A stretch of DNA of 64,000 nucleotides from Sphingobacterium sp. N143 (GTDB lineage: Bacteria > Bacteroidota > Bacteroidia > Sphingobacteriales > Sphingobacteriaceae), in contig NZ_JACAIS010000004.1 in the NCBI RefSeq assembly GCF_030325625.1, forward strand, positions 186,001-250,000. Direction: 5' to 3'. Positions 8,668 to 18,041 of the stretch are shown one piece after another. Made by a program: the position numbers and the translations under genes. The notes under the pieces were generated by a model. The model saw only the letters and a list, made by a program, of their open reading frames with translations. It searched no databases and had not been told where the DNA came from. Every line of letters starts with the position of its first letter. The first letter of the stretch is position 1.

Positions 8668-9027
8668 GAATCTCTATTTCGTTTACAGTCAAAGTTGGCA
8701 ATCAACCTTGATATTAGATCAAACTTAGATAAATTGCCTTTGATATGCAATAATTATCTGTTGACATAATCCTCAAACGAGGAGCTAAATTCCTTTTAAC
8801 CATAAAAAGTATAAAATCAGTACATGAGGTAACCGATTCTTCCAAAATACTCCGCCCTAGCACAAGCGCCAGGCATCATTATGATAGAGAGTTCCCTGAA
8901 AATTGTTTAATATTTTGGTAAAATAGCATAAATTGTACATTAATTTGACCATCAGAAGTACTTTTTTCTAATTATATTTGTCTTGTAATCTAGACTTGTC
9001 TCAACAAGTTCTTTCTCAAAAAACGAT
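8668..9027 (+). other. 360-base intergenic region
   Basis: This separates the divergent kinase and DUF1599 genes. No convincing small gene was found. The right end holds the promoter box at 8973-8980; nothing else stands out. Confidence 0.6.
8973..8980 (+). promoter_or_regulatory. Candidate -7 box of the DUF1599 operon
   Basis: TATATTTG matches TAnnTTTG, 47 bases before the start at 9028. A TTTG at 8944-8947 could serve as -33 element, but the 25-base spacing is longer than usual. Confidence 0.55.
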
Positions 9028-9570
9028 ATGGATACTATGCAAGAATATAACAGTGTAATCAAGCACTGTCAAGATTTATTTATTAAAAAAACAAAAGATT
9101 ATGGAACAGCATGGCGTATTATGCGTCTCTCGTCCATTACAGACCAGATTTATATCAAAGCACAGCGTATCCGCACCCTAGAAATCAAAAAAGTATCCAA
9201 AGTGGGTGAAGGCATTGTAGATGAATACATCGGGATCATCAATTACTGTATCATGGCAATGATTCAGATCGACCTTGGTCAGGATGGAGAGGAAAATCTT
9301 GATCCAGCCTTCGTCAATCAAAAATATACCGAAAAGGTCACCCAGACAAGGGATCTGATGTTGGCCAAAAATCACGATTACGGTGAAGCATGGCGGGATA
9401 TGCGGGTTTCTTCAATGACCGATCTGATCCTGATGAAAATACACCGCGTCAAACAGATCGAGGACAATAACGGACAGACACTTGTATCCGAGGGTATAGG
9501 TGCCAATTATCAGGACATGCTCAACTACGCCGTGTTTGCGTTAATTAAGTTAGGGATAGCACAACAATAA
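9028..9570 (+). CDS. DUF1599 protein with tandem domains
   Basis: A 180-residue protein built of two copies of the DUF1599 (nucleotide modification associated domain 1) unit, about 8-75 and 97-177. Each copy contains a KxxDYGxAWRxMRxSSxTDxIxxK pattern, then a conserved E or G-containing segment and a NYxxxAxIxx helix. The copies resemble all-alpha NTP-pyrophosphatase-like folds, but no catalytic activity is established for the family. It begins a four-gene run, with the next start five bases past the stop. Confidence 0.88.
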   Translation: MDTMQEYNSVIKHCQDLFIKKTKDYGTAWRIMRLSSITDQIYIKAQRIRTLEIKKVSKVGEGIVDEYIGIINYCIMAMIQIDLGQDGEENLDPAFVNQKYTEKVTQTRDLMLAKNHDYGEAWRDMRVSSMTDLILMKIHRVKQIEDNNGQTLVSEGIGANYQDMLNYAVFALIKLGIAQQ

Positions 9571-9574
9571 TCAG

Positions 9575-10762
9575 ATGATGACAGCCACAGCACCGCATAC
9601 AAAGACAAATTATTTTTTAGGTTTTTGCCGTATTTTCACAGGCTTACTTTTTATTTTCTCAGGATTTATAAAAGCCAATGATCCTACTGGTTTCGGCTAT
9701 AAGCTGCAGGAATATTTTGAGGTCTTCCATCTCAGCGCCATGAATGAATACGCTACGGCAATAGCAGTGCTGGTCTGCGGGTTCGAGATTCTGCTGGGGG
9801 TCCTGTTGCTGCTTGGCGTATATGCCAATACGGTGGCTTGGGGACTGTTACTGCTGATCTTATTTTTTACATTCTTGACCTTTTATTCCGCATTTTTCGA
9901 AGTTGTCACTTCCTGTGGCTGTTTTGGTGATGCCATTCCATTGACACCATGGCAATCTTTTTCAAAAGATCTGGTGCTCTTGGCTCTGATCCTGATTATA
10001 TTTTTCAGGCGCAAGCAGATCAGATCCCTGATCAAAGGTTCAGGCAATCAATTTGCCGCTATTTTGATTACGGCAATTATTTCCTTAGGTATCGGAATTT
10101 ATACCGTCAATTATCTCCCAATTATAGATTTCCTGCCCTACAAAGTCGGTAATAATCTACCTGCGTTGATGGTATTGCCAGAGGGTAAGCAAGCTGATGT
10201 GTTTGAACAGCTCTACACCATGAAGAACAAAAAAACAGGGGCCACAAAACAAGTGAATGATAAGGTATACATGGCCGATAAACTCTGGGAAGATGAATCT
10301 TGGGAGATTATTGGCGAACCCGAAAGCCGGCTTATTCAAAAGGGATATGATATTCCTATCCCAGATCTGCTGATCACAGATGCCGACGGTGCAGACCATA
10401 CACAGGAAATCATCAGCAATCCATATTATAATATGATTATTGTTGCCAAAGATCTTTCATCGGCGAATATTGATGCGCTCCAGAAAATCAACCAGACAGC
10501 AATGCAGCTGACCAAAGACTATAACGGTCTCCGGATCGTCCTATTGACCGCATCAGCCTCCAAAGATGCGCAATACCTCAGCGATAAAATGCAGTTGATT
10601 GCTGAAATTTACTATGCAGACCTCATCCCGCTCAAAAGTATGGTGCGGGCCAATCCTGGTGTGCTCCTATTAAAAGGAGGCAATGTCATGGGCAAGTGGC
10701 ATTACAACAATTTTCCTGAAGCCAAAACAATTGAAGATCATTTTTTAAGTAAAGACAAATAA
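9575..10762 (+). CDS. BT_3928-like MauE/DoxX membrane protein
   Basis: A 395-residue protein. The first half (about 12-180) has five hydrophobic segments of DoxX/MauE type, with KANDPTGFGYKLQEYF and a TSCGCFGDA motif (C114, C116) as in MauE-like proteins. The C-terminal part (about 280-395) is soluble and thioredoxin-fold-like, but no CxxC is seen there. BT_3928-type genes usually follow DUF1599 genes in Bacteroidota, as here. A redox role across the inner membrane is plausible. The stop is six bases before aroK. Confidence 0.85.
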   Translation: MMTATAPHTKTNYFLGFCRIFTGLLFIFSGFIKANDPTGFGYKLQEYFEVFHLSAMNEYATAIAVLVCGFEILLGVLLLLGVYANTVAWGLLLLILFFTFLTFYSAFFEVVTSCGCFGDAIPLTPWQSFSKDLVLLALILIIFFRRKQIRSLIKGSGNQFAAILITAIISLGIGIYTVNYLPIIDFLPYKVGNNLPALMVLPEGKQADVFEQLYTMKNKKTGATKQVNDKVYMADKLWEDESWEIIGEPESRLIQKGYDIPIPDLLITDADGADHTQEIISNPYYNMIIVAKDLSSANIDALQKINQTAMQLTKDYNGLRIVLLTASASKDAQYLSDKMQLIAEIYYADLIPLKSMVRANPGVLLLKGGNVMGKWHYNNFPEAKTIEDHFLSKDK

Positions 10763-10768
10763 TAGCAT

Positions 10769-11284
10769 ATGCCTAAACCTATCTTTTTAATTGGCTATAT
10801 GGGTAGTGGAAAGACCACGCTTGGTAAAAAGCTTGCCAGTAAATTAGATCTGCCTTTCATCGATACCGATGAGGAGATTGTGAAACAAATCGGAATGACC
10901 ATTACCGAATATTTTGGAAAACACGGTGAAGAAGAGTTCAGAAAACTAGAACGTGAACAGCTCCGTCAATTTGCAGACAGCTATGCCGTGATCTCCACAG
11001 GAGGCGGTGCGCCATGCTTCTTTGATAATATGGAATGGATCAAGGCCAATGGTTATGCCATCTATCTACAGATGTCACCAAAAGCGCTTTTTGACCGACT
11101 TTCTCAATCCAAATTACATAAAAGACCCATCCTGATCGGGAAATCTCCCGATGAGCTCCGCACGTTCATTGAGGATAAACTAACAGAAAGAGAGCCTTAT
11201 TACACACAGGCCCATTTAACCATCGATCAATTGAATACAACGGTAGAAACTTTAGCCACACTCATCAATCAGTACAATAAATAA
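10769..11284 (+). CDS. aroK: Shikimate kinase
   Basis: A 171-residue kinase that phosphorylates shikimate at O3 in aromatic amino-acid synthesis. The P-loop GYMGSGKTT (9-17), substrate-binding DTDEEI, the GGG of STGGGAPC and a lid arginine in HKRPIL are all present, and length is typical. It sits third in the operon, three bases before the glycerophosphodiesterase gene. No other aromatic pathway gene is nearby. Confidence 0.95.
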   Translation: MPKPIFLIGYMGSGKTTLGKKLASKLDLPFIDTDEEIVKQIGMTITEYFGKHGEEEFRKLEREQLRQFADSYAVISTGGGAPCFFDNMEWIKANGYAIYLQMSPKALFDRLSQSKLHKRPILIGKSPDELRTFIEDKLTEREPYYTQAHLTIDQLNTTVETLATLINQYNK

Positions 11285-11287
11285 CCC

Positions 11288-12229
11288 ATGACTAACCGCT
11301 TGCGCTATCTTACCTTACTTCTATTGACCGGCCTTTTTATGACCGGCTGTTTTCGCAACGGCGCCAATACCGAAGGACTACCGGTAGGAAAACGGATTCA
11401 GCTCAGTACCGTAGAAGAGCTTTATCAATTTTTGACCTATGATGATAACCGTTACCCCCTGGTCAGCCTTCATCGCGGTGGTCCAGCGACTGGATATCCA
11501 GAAAATGCTGTAGAGACATTCGCCTACAATGCAAGTCTTCAACCCGTTATTGTTGAATGTGATGTTCGGTTGAGTAAGGACTCCGCATTGGTGCTGATGC
11601 ATGACAACACATTGAACCGAACGACAACCGGCAAAGGACCTATTAAAGCTAAGACATTAGCCGAACTCAAAAAACTTCGTCTTGTTGACAACAATAAAAA
11701 ACTGACCCCCTATAAAATCCCAACACTGGAAGAAGCTCTTGCCTGGGGAAAGGGAAAAGTCATCTTTACACTGGATATCAAAAATGATGTACCCTATGAA
11801 GCTGTTATCAACGCCATTCGTAAACAGCGTGCAGAAGCCAGTGTGGTTGTCATTACCTACAGTGCCAATCAGGCAGCCAAAATACACAGTCTTGCCGGCG
11901 ACCTCATGATTTCAGCCTCAATCCGAACAGTGGATGATCTATCACGATTGAATGAAAAAGATATTCCAGACAATAGATTGCTAGCTTTCATTGGCACACG
12001 TGAGGCAGATACCCAGCTGACGAAGATACTACATGACCATGGCATCATGTGCATATTGGGGACCTTGGGCAACCTGGATAAACAGGCTTCCAAAAGGGGA
12101 TTTCAACTCTATGCAGGCTTTATTGATCGTGGTGCAGATATCCTCAGTACTGATCGCCCAACTGAAGCTGGACGTGCCCTTAATTTCTATATCAAAAAAC
12201 GGGGAATCAGCTCTAGATTTGTACAATAA
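11288..12229 (+). CDS. Glycerophosphodiester phosphodiesterase lipoprotein
   Basis: A 313-residue GDPD-family TIM barrel that likely hydrolyses glycerophosphodiesters to glycerol-3-phosphate and an alcohol. A lipoprotein signal ends at C21 (FMTGC). Catalytic landmarks are HRGG, PENAVETF, VECDVRLSKD and MHDNTLNRTT. It ends the operon begun at 9028. It could feed phosphorus or glycerol salvage together with other phosphate genes in the window, though that link is inference. Confidence 0.9.
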   Translation: MTNRLRYLTLLLLTGLFMTGCFRNGANTEGLPVGKRIQLSTVEELYQFLTYDDNRYPLVSLHRGGPATGYPENAVETFAYNASLQPVIVECDVRLSKDSALVLMHDNTLNRTTTGKGPIKAKTLAELKKLRLVDNNKKLTPYKIPTLEEALAWGKGKVIFTLDIKNDVPYEAVINAIRKQRAEASVVVITYSANQAAKIHSLAGDLMISASIRTVDDLSRLNEKDIPDNRLLAFIGTREADTQLTKILHDHGIMCILGTLGNLDKQASKRGFQLYAGFIDRGADILSTDRPTEAGRALNFYIKKRGISSRFVQ

Positions 12230-12384
12230 CTATCTTCGCTTTTTCATGGCCACATCTACGCAGTGCAGATCGTTTTCTTAAAAAACAATCCCTATCCCCC
12301 TGATGCTGCCCCCCCCCATTATAACCCACATAACCTTAAAATAAAGTTAATGCACAGCTAATATAGCGGCATTACCTTTACGTT

Positions 12385-13863
12385 ATGAGAAGAAACCAAA
12401 TTACTATCCTGAGCCTACTCTTGTCTATGGCTATGCATAGCTGCAAGGACAATGATAAAATAGAAGGTGGAGAAGAAAAACCTCCTATCGTAACTTTAGA
12501 GAATTACTCAAAAGAGCCGGCCTTTGTCTATGCTATGCCCGGCTTTGAGCATTTGAAGGTCACCACCCTGATTTCCAGTTCTGACCAATTGTCAGGCACG
12601 CCAGATTTTGTTTTTGCAGGCCAGCCGGATGGCGCTGGTTTTATGAAGGATCCAAACTCCGATGGCTTCCTCATGATCAGCAATCATGAAATCACCCAAT
12701 CCGTATCACGTGTTTACCTGGACAAAAATTTCAAACCTGTCAAGGGCGAATACATCATGGATGGCAATGGTGGTAGCACGAGGTTATGTTCAGCCACGCT
12801 GGCAACACCAGAGGAACATGGTTTTTCAGCCTTCCTAACAGCTGGTGAATCGGGTGAGGAAAGCATGGTCCACGCCCTGGACCCATTGGCTTCTGTAGGA
12901 CAGCGGTCTGATAAAACACGTGTTAAACCGGCATTGGGAAAAGCCTCCATGGAAAATGCCGTTCCTCTCCCAAAAGATGTTTCCAATGGGAAAACCTATA
13001 TTTTAATCGGTGAGGACCAATCGTATAGTTCAAGTCACCAGTCTGCCGGACAGTTGATCATGTATGTGGCCGACAAGCAGGGAGATCTAGAAAATGGAAA
13101 ACTCTATGCCCTGAAACGGAGCAACAGCGATTATACCGAAACAAATATGAAAAAAGGGAGTTCCTATGACGTAGAGTTTGTCGAGATCCCCAATGCGAAA
13201 AACCTGACGGGTAAAGAGATTAATAAGCAGAACCTAGACAATCAGGCCATCCGCTTTTCCAGAGTTGAAGATGTGGATTATAGAAAAGGTCAGGGCAATG
13301 GTCGTGAGATCTATTTTACCGCAACAGGGCAGTCCAGCGATGGTACCAACCCAACCGAAGGGCTAACTATGTGGGGCCGCGTTTATAAATTGAATTTAGA
13401 TGCAAAAGACATGATGAAAGGAAAGCTCGAAGTGATTGCTGAGGGAGACTCAGATCCTGGACAGAACCTGATCAACCCCGATAACCTATGTGTGACTGAA
13501 AATTATGTCTATATTCAAGAAGATGGTGATTCCTATTATCCCGCAGCCAAACACGATTCTTACATCTGGCAATACAATATGGCTACGAAGGTTTATAAAC
13601 CCTGGCTCAACATGAACCATAAAAGGGATGACGCCGATTGGCAAAAAAATTACAACCAAAGTGGTAACCTGAATAGATTTGGCTCCTGGGAGTTCGGTGC
13701 AATGACCGATGTCTCAGATTTGGTCGGGATACCAAATACCTTTGCCGTCAATATCCACTCCCATACTTGGCAGCATGATAAATTTGCCAATGCAGATGGA
13801 TCTGGAGCAGTCTCCAATAAAGAAGGCGGGCAGGTTGTCCTCATCAGGGACGTACAAAAATAA
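12385..13863 (+). CDS. PhoX-like (DUF839) phosphatase lipoprotein
   Basis: A 492-residue lipoprotein (C20 in MHSC) of the PhoX/DUF839 beta-propeller type. Family motifs are visible: ISNHE near 108, STRLCSATLATPEE, RVEDVDYR, INPDNLCVTEN and the C-terminal EFGAMTDVSDL. PhoX enzymes are calcium- and iron-dependent alkaline phosphatases of the periplasm or outer membrane, but many DUF839 proteins are untested. A TACCTTTA box five bases before the ATG is close to the -7 consensus. It precedes a strong terminator and a diheme peroxidase gene. Confidence 0.8.
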   Translation: MRRNQITILSLLLSMAMHSCKDNDKIEGGEEKPPIVTLENYSKEPAFVYAMPGFEHLKVTTLISSSDQLSGTPDFVFAGQPDGAGFMKDPNSDGFLMISNHEITQSVSRVYLDKNFKPVKGEYIMDGNGGSTRLCSATLATPEEHGFSAFLTAGESGEESMVHALDPLASVGQRSDKTRVKPALGKASMENAVPLPKDVSNGKTYILIGEDQSYSSSHQSAGQLIMYVADKQGDLENGKLYALKRSNSDYTETNMKKGSSYDVEFVEIPNAKNLTGKEINKQNLDNQAIRFSRVEDVDYRKGQGNGREIYFTATGQSSDGTNPTEGLTMWGRVYKLNLDAKDMMKGKLEVIAEGDSDPGQNLINPDNLCVTENYVYIQEDGDSYYPAAKHDSYIWQYNMATKVYKPWLNMNHKRDDADWQKNYNQSGNLNRFGSWEFGAMTDVSDLVGIPNTFAVNIHSHTWQHDKFANADGSGAVSNKEGGQVVLIRDVQK

Positions 13864-13887
13864 ATCCCCTGCATGATTATGCTATCT

Positions 13888-13928
13888 AGCGATATCCCAT
13901 CTTCCGATGGGATATCGCTCTTTTTATT
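13888..13928 (+). terminator. Terminator after PhoX-like gene
   Basis: A perfect 14-bp stem (13888-13901 with 13906-13919, loop of four) is followed by CTTTTT. Confidence 0.9.
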
Positions 13929-13959
13929 ATTCTGAACTTGAATCTTACAAAATAAATCA

Positions 13960-15765
13960 ATGAAATATTGGATCGTAGCCAGCTTACTTGCTACCGTATT
14001 GCTCGCTATCATGTGTCAAGGAAACAAGTCTTCCGTCACCCGAGATTTACACGAAATTCGACAGGAAGTTTTACGAATCAACCATGTTTTTGACAGACAG
14101 ATCGATCAGCAGCTAACGCTTGTAAAAGATGAACAAGATACCAAACAGCTACAGGCTGGTTTTGACCATTTACGGTCCACTTATAAATCAATGGAATGGG
14201 CCGTTGCTTATTTCATGCCTGAAACAGCACGGTTTTTAAATGGTCCCAACCTCGATGAGATTGAACTGGAAGAAAATATGGTGCTTGAGGCCGAAGGTTT
14301 GCAGACACTGGAAGAATATTTTTATCCAGCCTATCAGGCAGAAAATAAAGCGGAAACACTTCGTTTTCTCAAAAAGCTAAAAAATAAATCCCTGGCCATA
14401 AACACCTATTTTGAAGTCAATACATTATCATTACCCCAATTGATGGAGTCCCTCCGCAACCAAATATTCCGGATTACAACATTAGGCATTACAGGTTTTG
14501 ACACGCCCCTTTCAGGTAGAGGTCTGCCCGAATCTGCCGATGCCCTCAAGGGGGTAGGGAATATACTGAAAATGCTCAGACCTCAGGTCAAGCATCAGCA
14601 GGACATCGACCATACGCTCCATCTTATTGAGACTGCCGAAGCTGCACTCAACCAAAATAGGGACCGTAATAAATTTGACTACCTCACGATGATTGATCAA
14701 CATCTCAATAGCATATCAGATGCATTATTCGAATTTCGAAAACATGAGAATATCCCCAGCCTAAATATCCACCACCCGATTTCACCCGAAGCATCCAACT
14801 TATTCAGTAAAAATGCATTTGAGCCCGACTTTTTCACGCCTGGGGAAAAACAAAAAATGAGCAATGAAAAGGTACACTTGGGGGCCAAGCTATTCAGGGA
14901 CAATATCCTGTCCGGTGATGGGACACGTTCCTGCATTTCCTGTCATCATCCCGAAAAAGGATTTTCGGACGGAATGACAACACCCTTGACATTGGCCGGA
15001 AAAAAGATGGACCGCAACAGCCCTTCCTTATCCTATAGCAACTATCAGCATGGGCAATTTTGGGACATGCGCCGGGAAGATCTCGAAGCACAAAGTATGG
15101 ATGTCATCACCAATAAAGATGAAATGCATGGCTCAATGGATGAGATCACTACGCGGCTGAATCAAGATGAAACCTATCGGGAGGTGTTTCAGCAGATTTA
15201 TAAAACAAAGTCCATTGAAACCTGGCAATTGCAGAATGTATTGGCCAGCTATATCCGTTCGCTCGCAACATTTGACTCGAGATTTGATCAATATATGCAA
15301 GGAAAATCACAGGCGCTCACGACTGATGAGAAAGCTGGTTTCAATCTTTTCATAGGTAAGGCCAAATGTGCAACCTGCCATTTTATACCCCTGTTTAACG
15401 GAACAGTGCCACCTGAATATGCCAAGACCGAATCCGAAGTGCTGGGAACTGCTACTGACCACCGTAACCTACAGCTGGACCAAGATCGGGGCAGAGGACG
15501 TTATCACCCAACAATTCCCCAGCTCCAGTATGCTTTCAAAACCCCGACGCTTCGTAATATAGACAAAACTGCTCCCTACATGCATAACGGTGGTTATATG
15601 ACCCTCGAGCAGGTAATGGATTTCTACAATAAAGGTGGTGGGCAACAATTCGGGTTTACACTAAGCAACCAGACACTTCCAGCTGACAGCCTGGGATTGA
15701 CCGAACAGGAAACCGCAAAAATCATCGCTTTCCTAAAGACATTGAATGACCCGACCATCCATTGA
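13960..15765 (+). CDS. Diheme cytochrome-c-peroxidase family protein with long helical N-terminus
   Basis: A 601-residue protein. It has an N-terminal lipoprotein-like or signal segment (C19), a helical region of about 240 residues (30-270), then a diheme peroxidase/MauG-like core. Two heme-binding motifs, CISCH (325-329) and CATCH (470-474), are present, with FSDGM and a C-terminal LRNIDKTAPYMHNGGYMTLEQV typical of the family. Classical enzymes are about 340 residues, so the N-terminal part is an extra domain; it looks vaguely imelysin-like, which is unproven. It may reduce hydrogen peroxide or oxidise another protein. The gene follows the PhoX-like gene after a terminator. Confidence 0.87.
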   Translation: MKYWIVASLLATVLLAIMCQGNKSSVTRDLHEIRQEVLRINHVFDRQIDQQLTLVKDEQDTKQLQAGFDHLRSTYKSMEWAVAYFMPETARFLNGPNLDEIELEENMVLEAEGLQTLEEYFYPAYQAENKAETLRFLKKLKNKSLAINTYFEVNTLSLPQLMESLRNQIFRITTLGITGFDTPLSGRGLPESADALKGVGNILKMLRPQVKHQQDIDHTLHLIETAEAALNQNRDRNKFDYLTMIDQHLNSISDALFEFRKHENIPSLNIHHPISPEASNLFSKNAFEPDFFTPGEKQKMSNEKVHLGAKLFRDNILSGDGTRSCISCHHPEKGFSDGMTTPLTLAGKKMDRNSPSLSYSNYQHGQFWDMRREDLEAQSMDVITNKDEMHGSMDEITTRLNQDETYREVFQQIYKTKSIETWQLQNVLASYIRSLATFDSRFDQYMQGKSQALTTDEKAGFNLFIGKAKCATCHFIPLFNGTVPPEYAKTESEVLGTATDHRNLQLDQDRGRGRYHPTIPQLQYAFKTPTLRNIDKTAPYMHNGGYMTLEQVMDFYNKGGGQQFGFTLSNQTLPADSLGLTEQETAKIIAFLKTLNDPTIH

Positions 15766-15878
15766 GGAAGACAAACAGTCTGGAGCCCTGCTATCATGCA
15801 CATGACGAACAAGATTGGATGCTGAACTTGATGTTTATCTGGATCTAAAAGCTTAATTTAGTTTCCAGAAAATAAGAC

Positions 15879-17144
15879 ATGGATATGCTGGACATTTTTA
15901 AACATTCGCCCTTCTTTCCACCCGAAAATAACAAGAGTAAAATCTGGCTTGATGGTGACCAGCTCTTTTATCGAGACAACGGGCAACAGGAACAAGTCAG
16001 CTTGACAAAATTGCGTTATGCCTATATTGAACTGTTAGGTGGGGAACCCTTCTTATTTTTGTTCGAGGACCACCAGCACTATATCTCTGCAAAATCAAAA
16101 GGTTTTTCGAAGGTCTATCCTATACTATCCCAACAATTTGGGTTCCATGATAGTATATTCTTCAATACCATCGGTCAACAGGAGGATTGCAAAGCCAAAA
16201 TCTGGATTCGGCTGGAAGACTGCAATTACAAAATCCTTCCGGAATCCTATGCAGACGACGACGAAGGCTTTGAAGTATATACCGAACCCAGTCAATTTAT
16301 TTCCTGGGACATTACCTATGCCGCTATTGAGCGGCTTGGCATAGGACATTACTATACGACAGCCTATGGAACGCGGTATTTTAAGATCGATTACCCGGTC
16401 CGTGTAGGTAGTCTGTGGTTGAAACAGCTCGAGATCTATTGTGACAATATTCCCCAGCATCTGGCTGTCCAGGAATATTTCAGTACCTTATATGATTCTT
16501 CCAATACCGACAAAAGTTATCAGGATCTCCGGTCACTCTGGCTCGATGATGATGCATATGACCCTGAAGATTATGGCTACGAAAGAGAAGACCAATGTTA
16601 TTTATCCTTTGATTTCGGAAAGCAGATCTCCAGTTCCATCTGTTACACCTACGACGATGAAACGAGTTATGATGATGGCGGTACCTCACTGCATTTTTAC
16701 AATCATCGGGATTATTCCAGCTTATTGGAAGATCCTGTCTACGAAAAAACAATCGAAGTCTCCGACATTTTAAAACTGAAGAGAAAGCTGGACATCCAGC
16801 AGAACTATCGCCACAATGCTGCGGTCAAGCATATCCCTGCAGCTGTAAACATCCAGCTCGGAAAATCCAGCGGCTTTTGGCTGGACAAAAAGAATAATAA
16901 GATCGGTTTTGCCGGAAAAGAAACGAGCGTAACCTATGTCATGGACGACATTGACTATTTTGAAATCCAAAATATCTTACCTGCCAAGGGCCACGGGTAT
17001 GCTTTATTGCTGGTGTATTTAAAGACAGGAAAATACGATTATCTGTATGAAGCCGACACCTATGAACTGGATCCTTATGCGCAGCAACTAGAAACTTGGA
17101 GCGGCAAAAAAGTAGCTATCCCCGAGGCCTATTACAATTGTTGA
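15879..17144 (+). CDS. Hypothetical protein with similar N- and C-terminal modules
   Basis: A 421-residue soluble protein, not recognised. It is rich in Tyr and Asp, with an acidic middle part (about 217-285). The N-terminal module (about 20-90) and the C-terminal module (about 338-415) share a pattern: a KxxxWLD-type start, a beta-rich stretch with a Y/DxxE segment, then LLLxY/LFLFED and a QQ-containing helix. They may be two PH-like domains. No signal peptide or membrane segment is seen. The gene is nine bases from the convergent DUF305 gene. Confidence 0.7.
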   Translation: MDMLDIFKHSPFFPPENNKSKIWLDGDQLFYRDNGQQEQVSLTKLRYAYIELLGGEPFLFLFEDHQHYISAKSKGFSKVYPILSQQFGFHDSIFFNTIGQQEDCKAKIWIRLEDCNYKILPESYADDDEGFEVYTEPSQFISWDITYAAIERLGIGHYYTTAYGTRYFKIDYPVRVGSLWLKQLEIYCDNIPQHLAVQEYFSTLYDSSNTDKSYQDLRSLWLDDDAYDPEDYGYEREDQCYLSFDFGKQISSSICYTYDDETSYDDGGTSLHFYNHRDYSSLLEDPVYEKTIEVSDILKLKRKLDIQQNYRHNAAVKHIPAAVNIQLGKSSGFWLDKKNNKIGFAGKETSVTYVMDDIDYFEIQNILPAKGHGYALLLVYLKTGKYDYLYEADTYELDPYAQQLETWSGKKVAIPEAYYNC

Positions 17145-17153
17145 AGAATCCTT

Positions 17154-17675
17154 TTATTTTCCCTTTAGTGCTTTGAGTTTACGTTTCATCAATGCAATTT
17201 CACGCTGCTGTGTTTCAAGAATACTTTGTTGTAAGGCAATAAGTTCGGGATCGGTCAGTTTGGCTTTCTCTGACATCAATACCGCGGCAGCATGATGTGG
17301 GATCATTCCTTTGATAAATTGCTCATCCCCCACATTGATCTGCTCCCGGATACCGAACCAGGAGAAAATACCGACAGCAAGTGTGACCATGGCAATTCCT
17401 AGGTTAATGACCCTTTTGGGATACATTGCCTGCATGATCCCCAGCTCAATGAGTAACATGACGGCCGTCATCAATAGCGTCATGTGCAATTGGTTGATAT
17501 TGAAAATAAGATTTTCCAAACGGTCAATCATGGCAAACATCGTAAAATACATTGCCCAAAACATCACTATGGCCATAAAACCCAAACGGATGTACATCGC
17601 CACACCGTGCTTATCATAGGAAGACCCTTTTCTTAAAGCATCCCGTTTTCGCTGGTTGTTCTGTATATGTTCCAT
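17154..17675 (-). CDS. DUF305-type membrane protein
   Basis: A 173-residue protein with three membrane segments (about 28-51, 65-84 and 90-110) and a C-terminal DUF305-like helical region. That region carries the hallmark MIPHHAAAVLMSEKA and QREIALMKRKL. DUF305 domains are ferritin-like and may bind metals through the HH pair. The start at MEHIQNN (17675) was chosen because a longer in-frame start at 17741 overlaps the preceding gene. It is the last of three minus-strand genes. Confidence 0.82.
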   Translation of the reverse strand: MEHIQNNQRKRDALRKGSSYDKHGVAMYIRLGFMAIVMFWAMYFTMFAMIDRLENLIFNINQLHMTLLMTAVMLLIELGIMQAMYPKRVINLGIAMVTLAVGIFSWFGIREQINVGDEQFIKGMIPHHAAAVLMSEKAKLTDPELIALQQSILETQQREIALMKRKLKALKGK

Positions 17676-17734
17676 AACATTCCCTCTTTTATTTAATCGT
17701 TCTGATCTCAGATACACTCCTGTAGCTTCTGAAA

Positions 17735-18031
17735 TTACCATACGTCACGATTGGATATTTTCAAACTATCCCGGGCATAATTGGCCACTTCATCATCGGG
17801 ATCCGTTGTTGTTACTCGCTGCCTAAGATTCGCCAACCAATCCCCTAAAGCATCCATTGGCGAATCACCACTTCCGAAAATACCCTGATGTGGATCCGGC
17901 CCCAATAAACACCAGTATGACGCTTCTTCTTTAAATACGACAGGACGAAGTTCCTTCACTTCAAGAGGAAGTTCGTCGGAATCAAAATCAATAGGTACCA
18001 CCTTCTCCGCTGCAATCTTCATCTGTTCCAT
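17735..18031 (-). CDS. Small hypothetical protein, HicB-like in part
   Basis: A 98-residue protein from MEQMKIAAEK. A segment around residues 40-70 (YWCLLGPDP, GIFGSGDSPMDALGDWLANL) recalls the HicB-like fold, but no HicA toxin is encoded beside it. Starting at 18064 would overlap the 66-residue gene upstream, so 18031 is preferred. It lies 10 bases past that gene's stop and is probably co-transcribed with it. Confidence 0.6.
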   Translation of the reverse strand: MEQMKIAAEKVVPIDFDSDELPLEVKELRPVVFKEEASYWCLLGPDPHQGIFGSGDSPMDALGDWLANLRQRVTTTDPDDEVANYARDSLKISNRDVW

Positions 18032-18041
18032 AATGCTCCAT

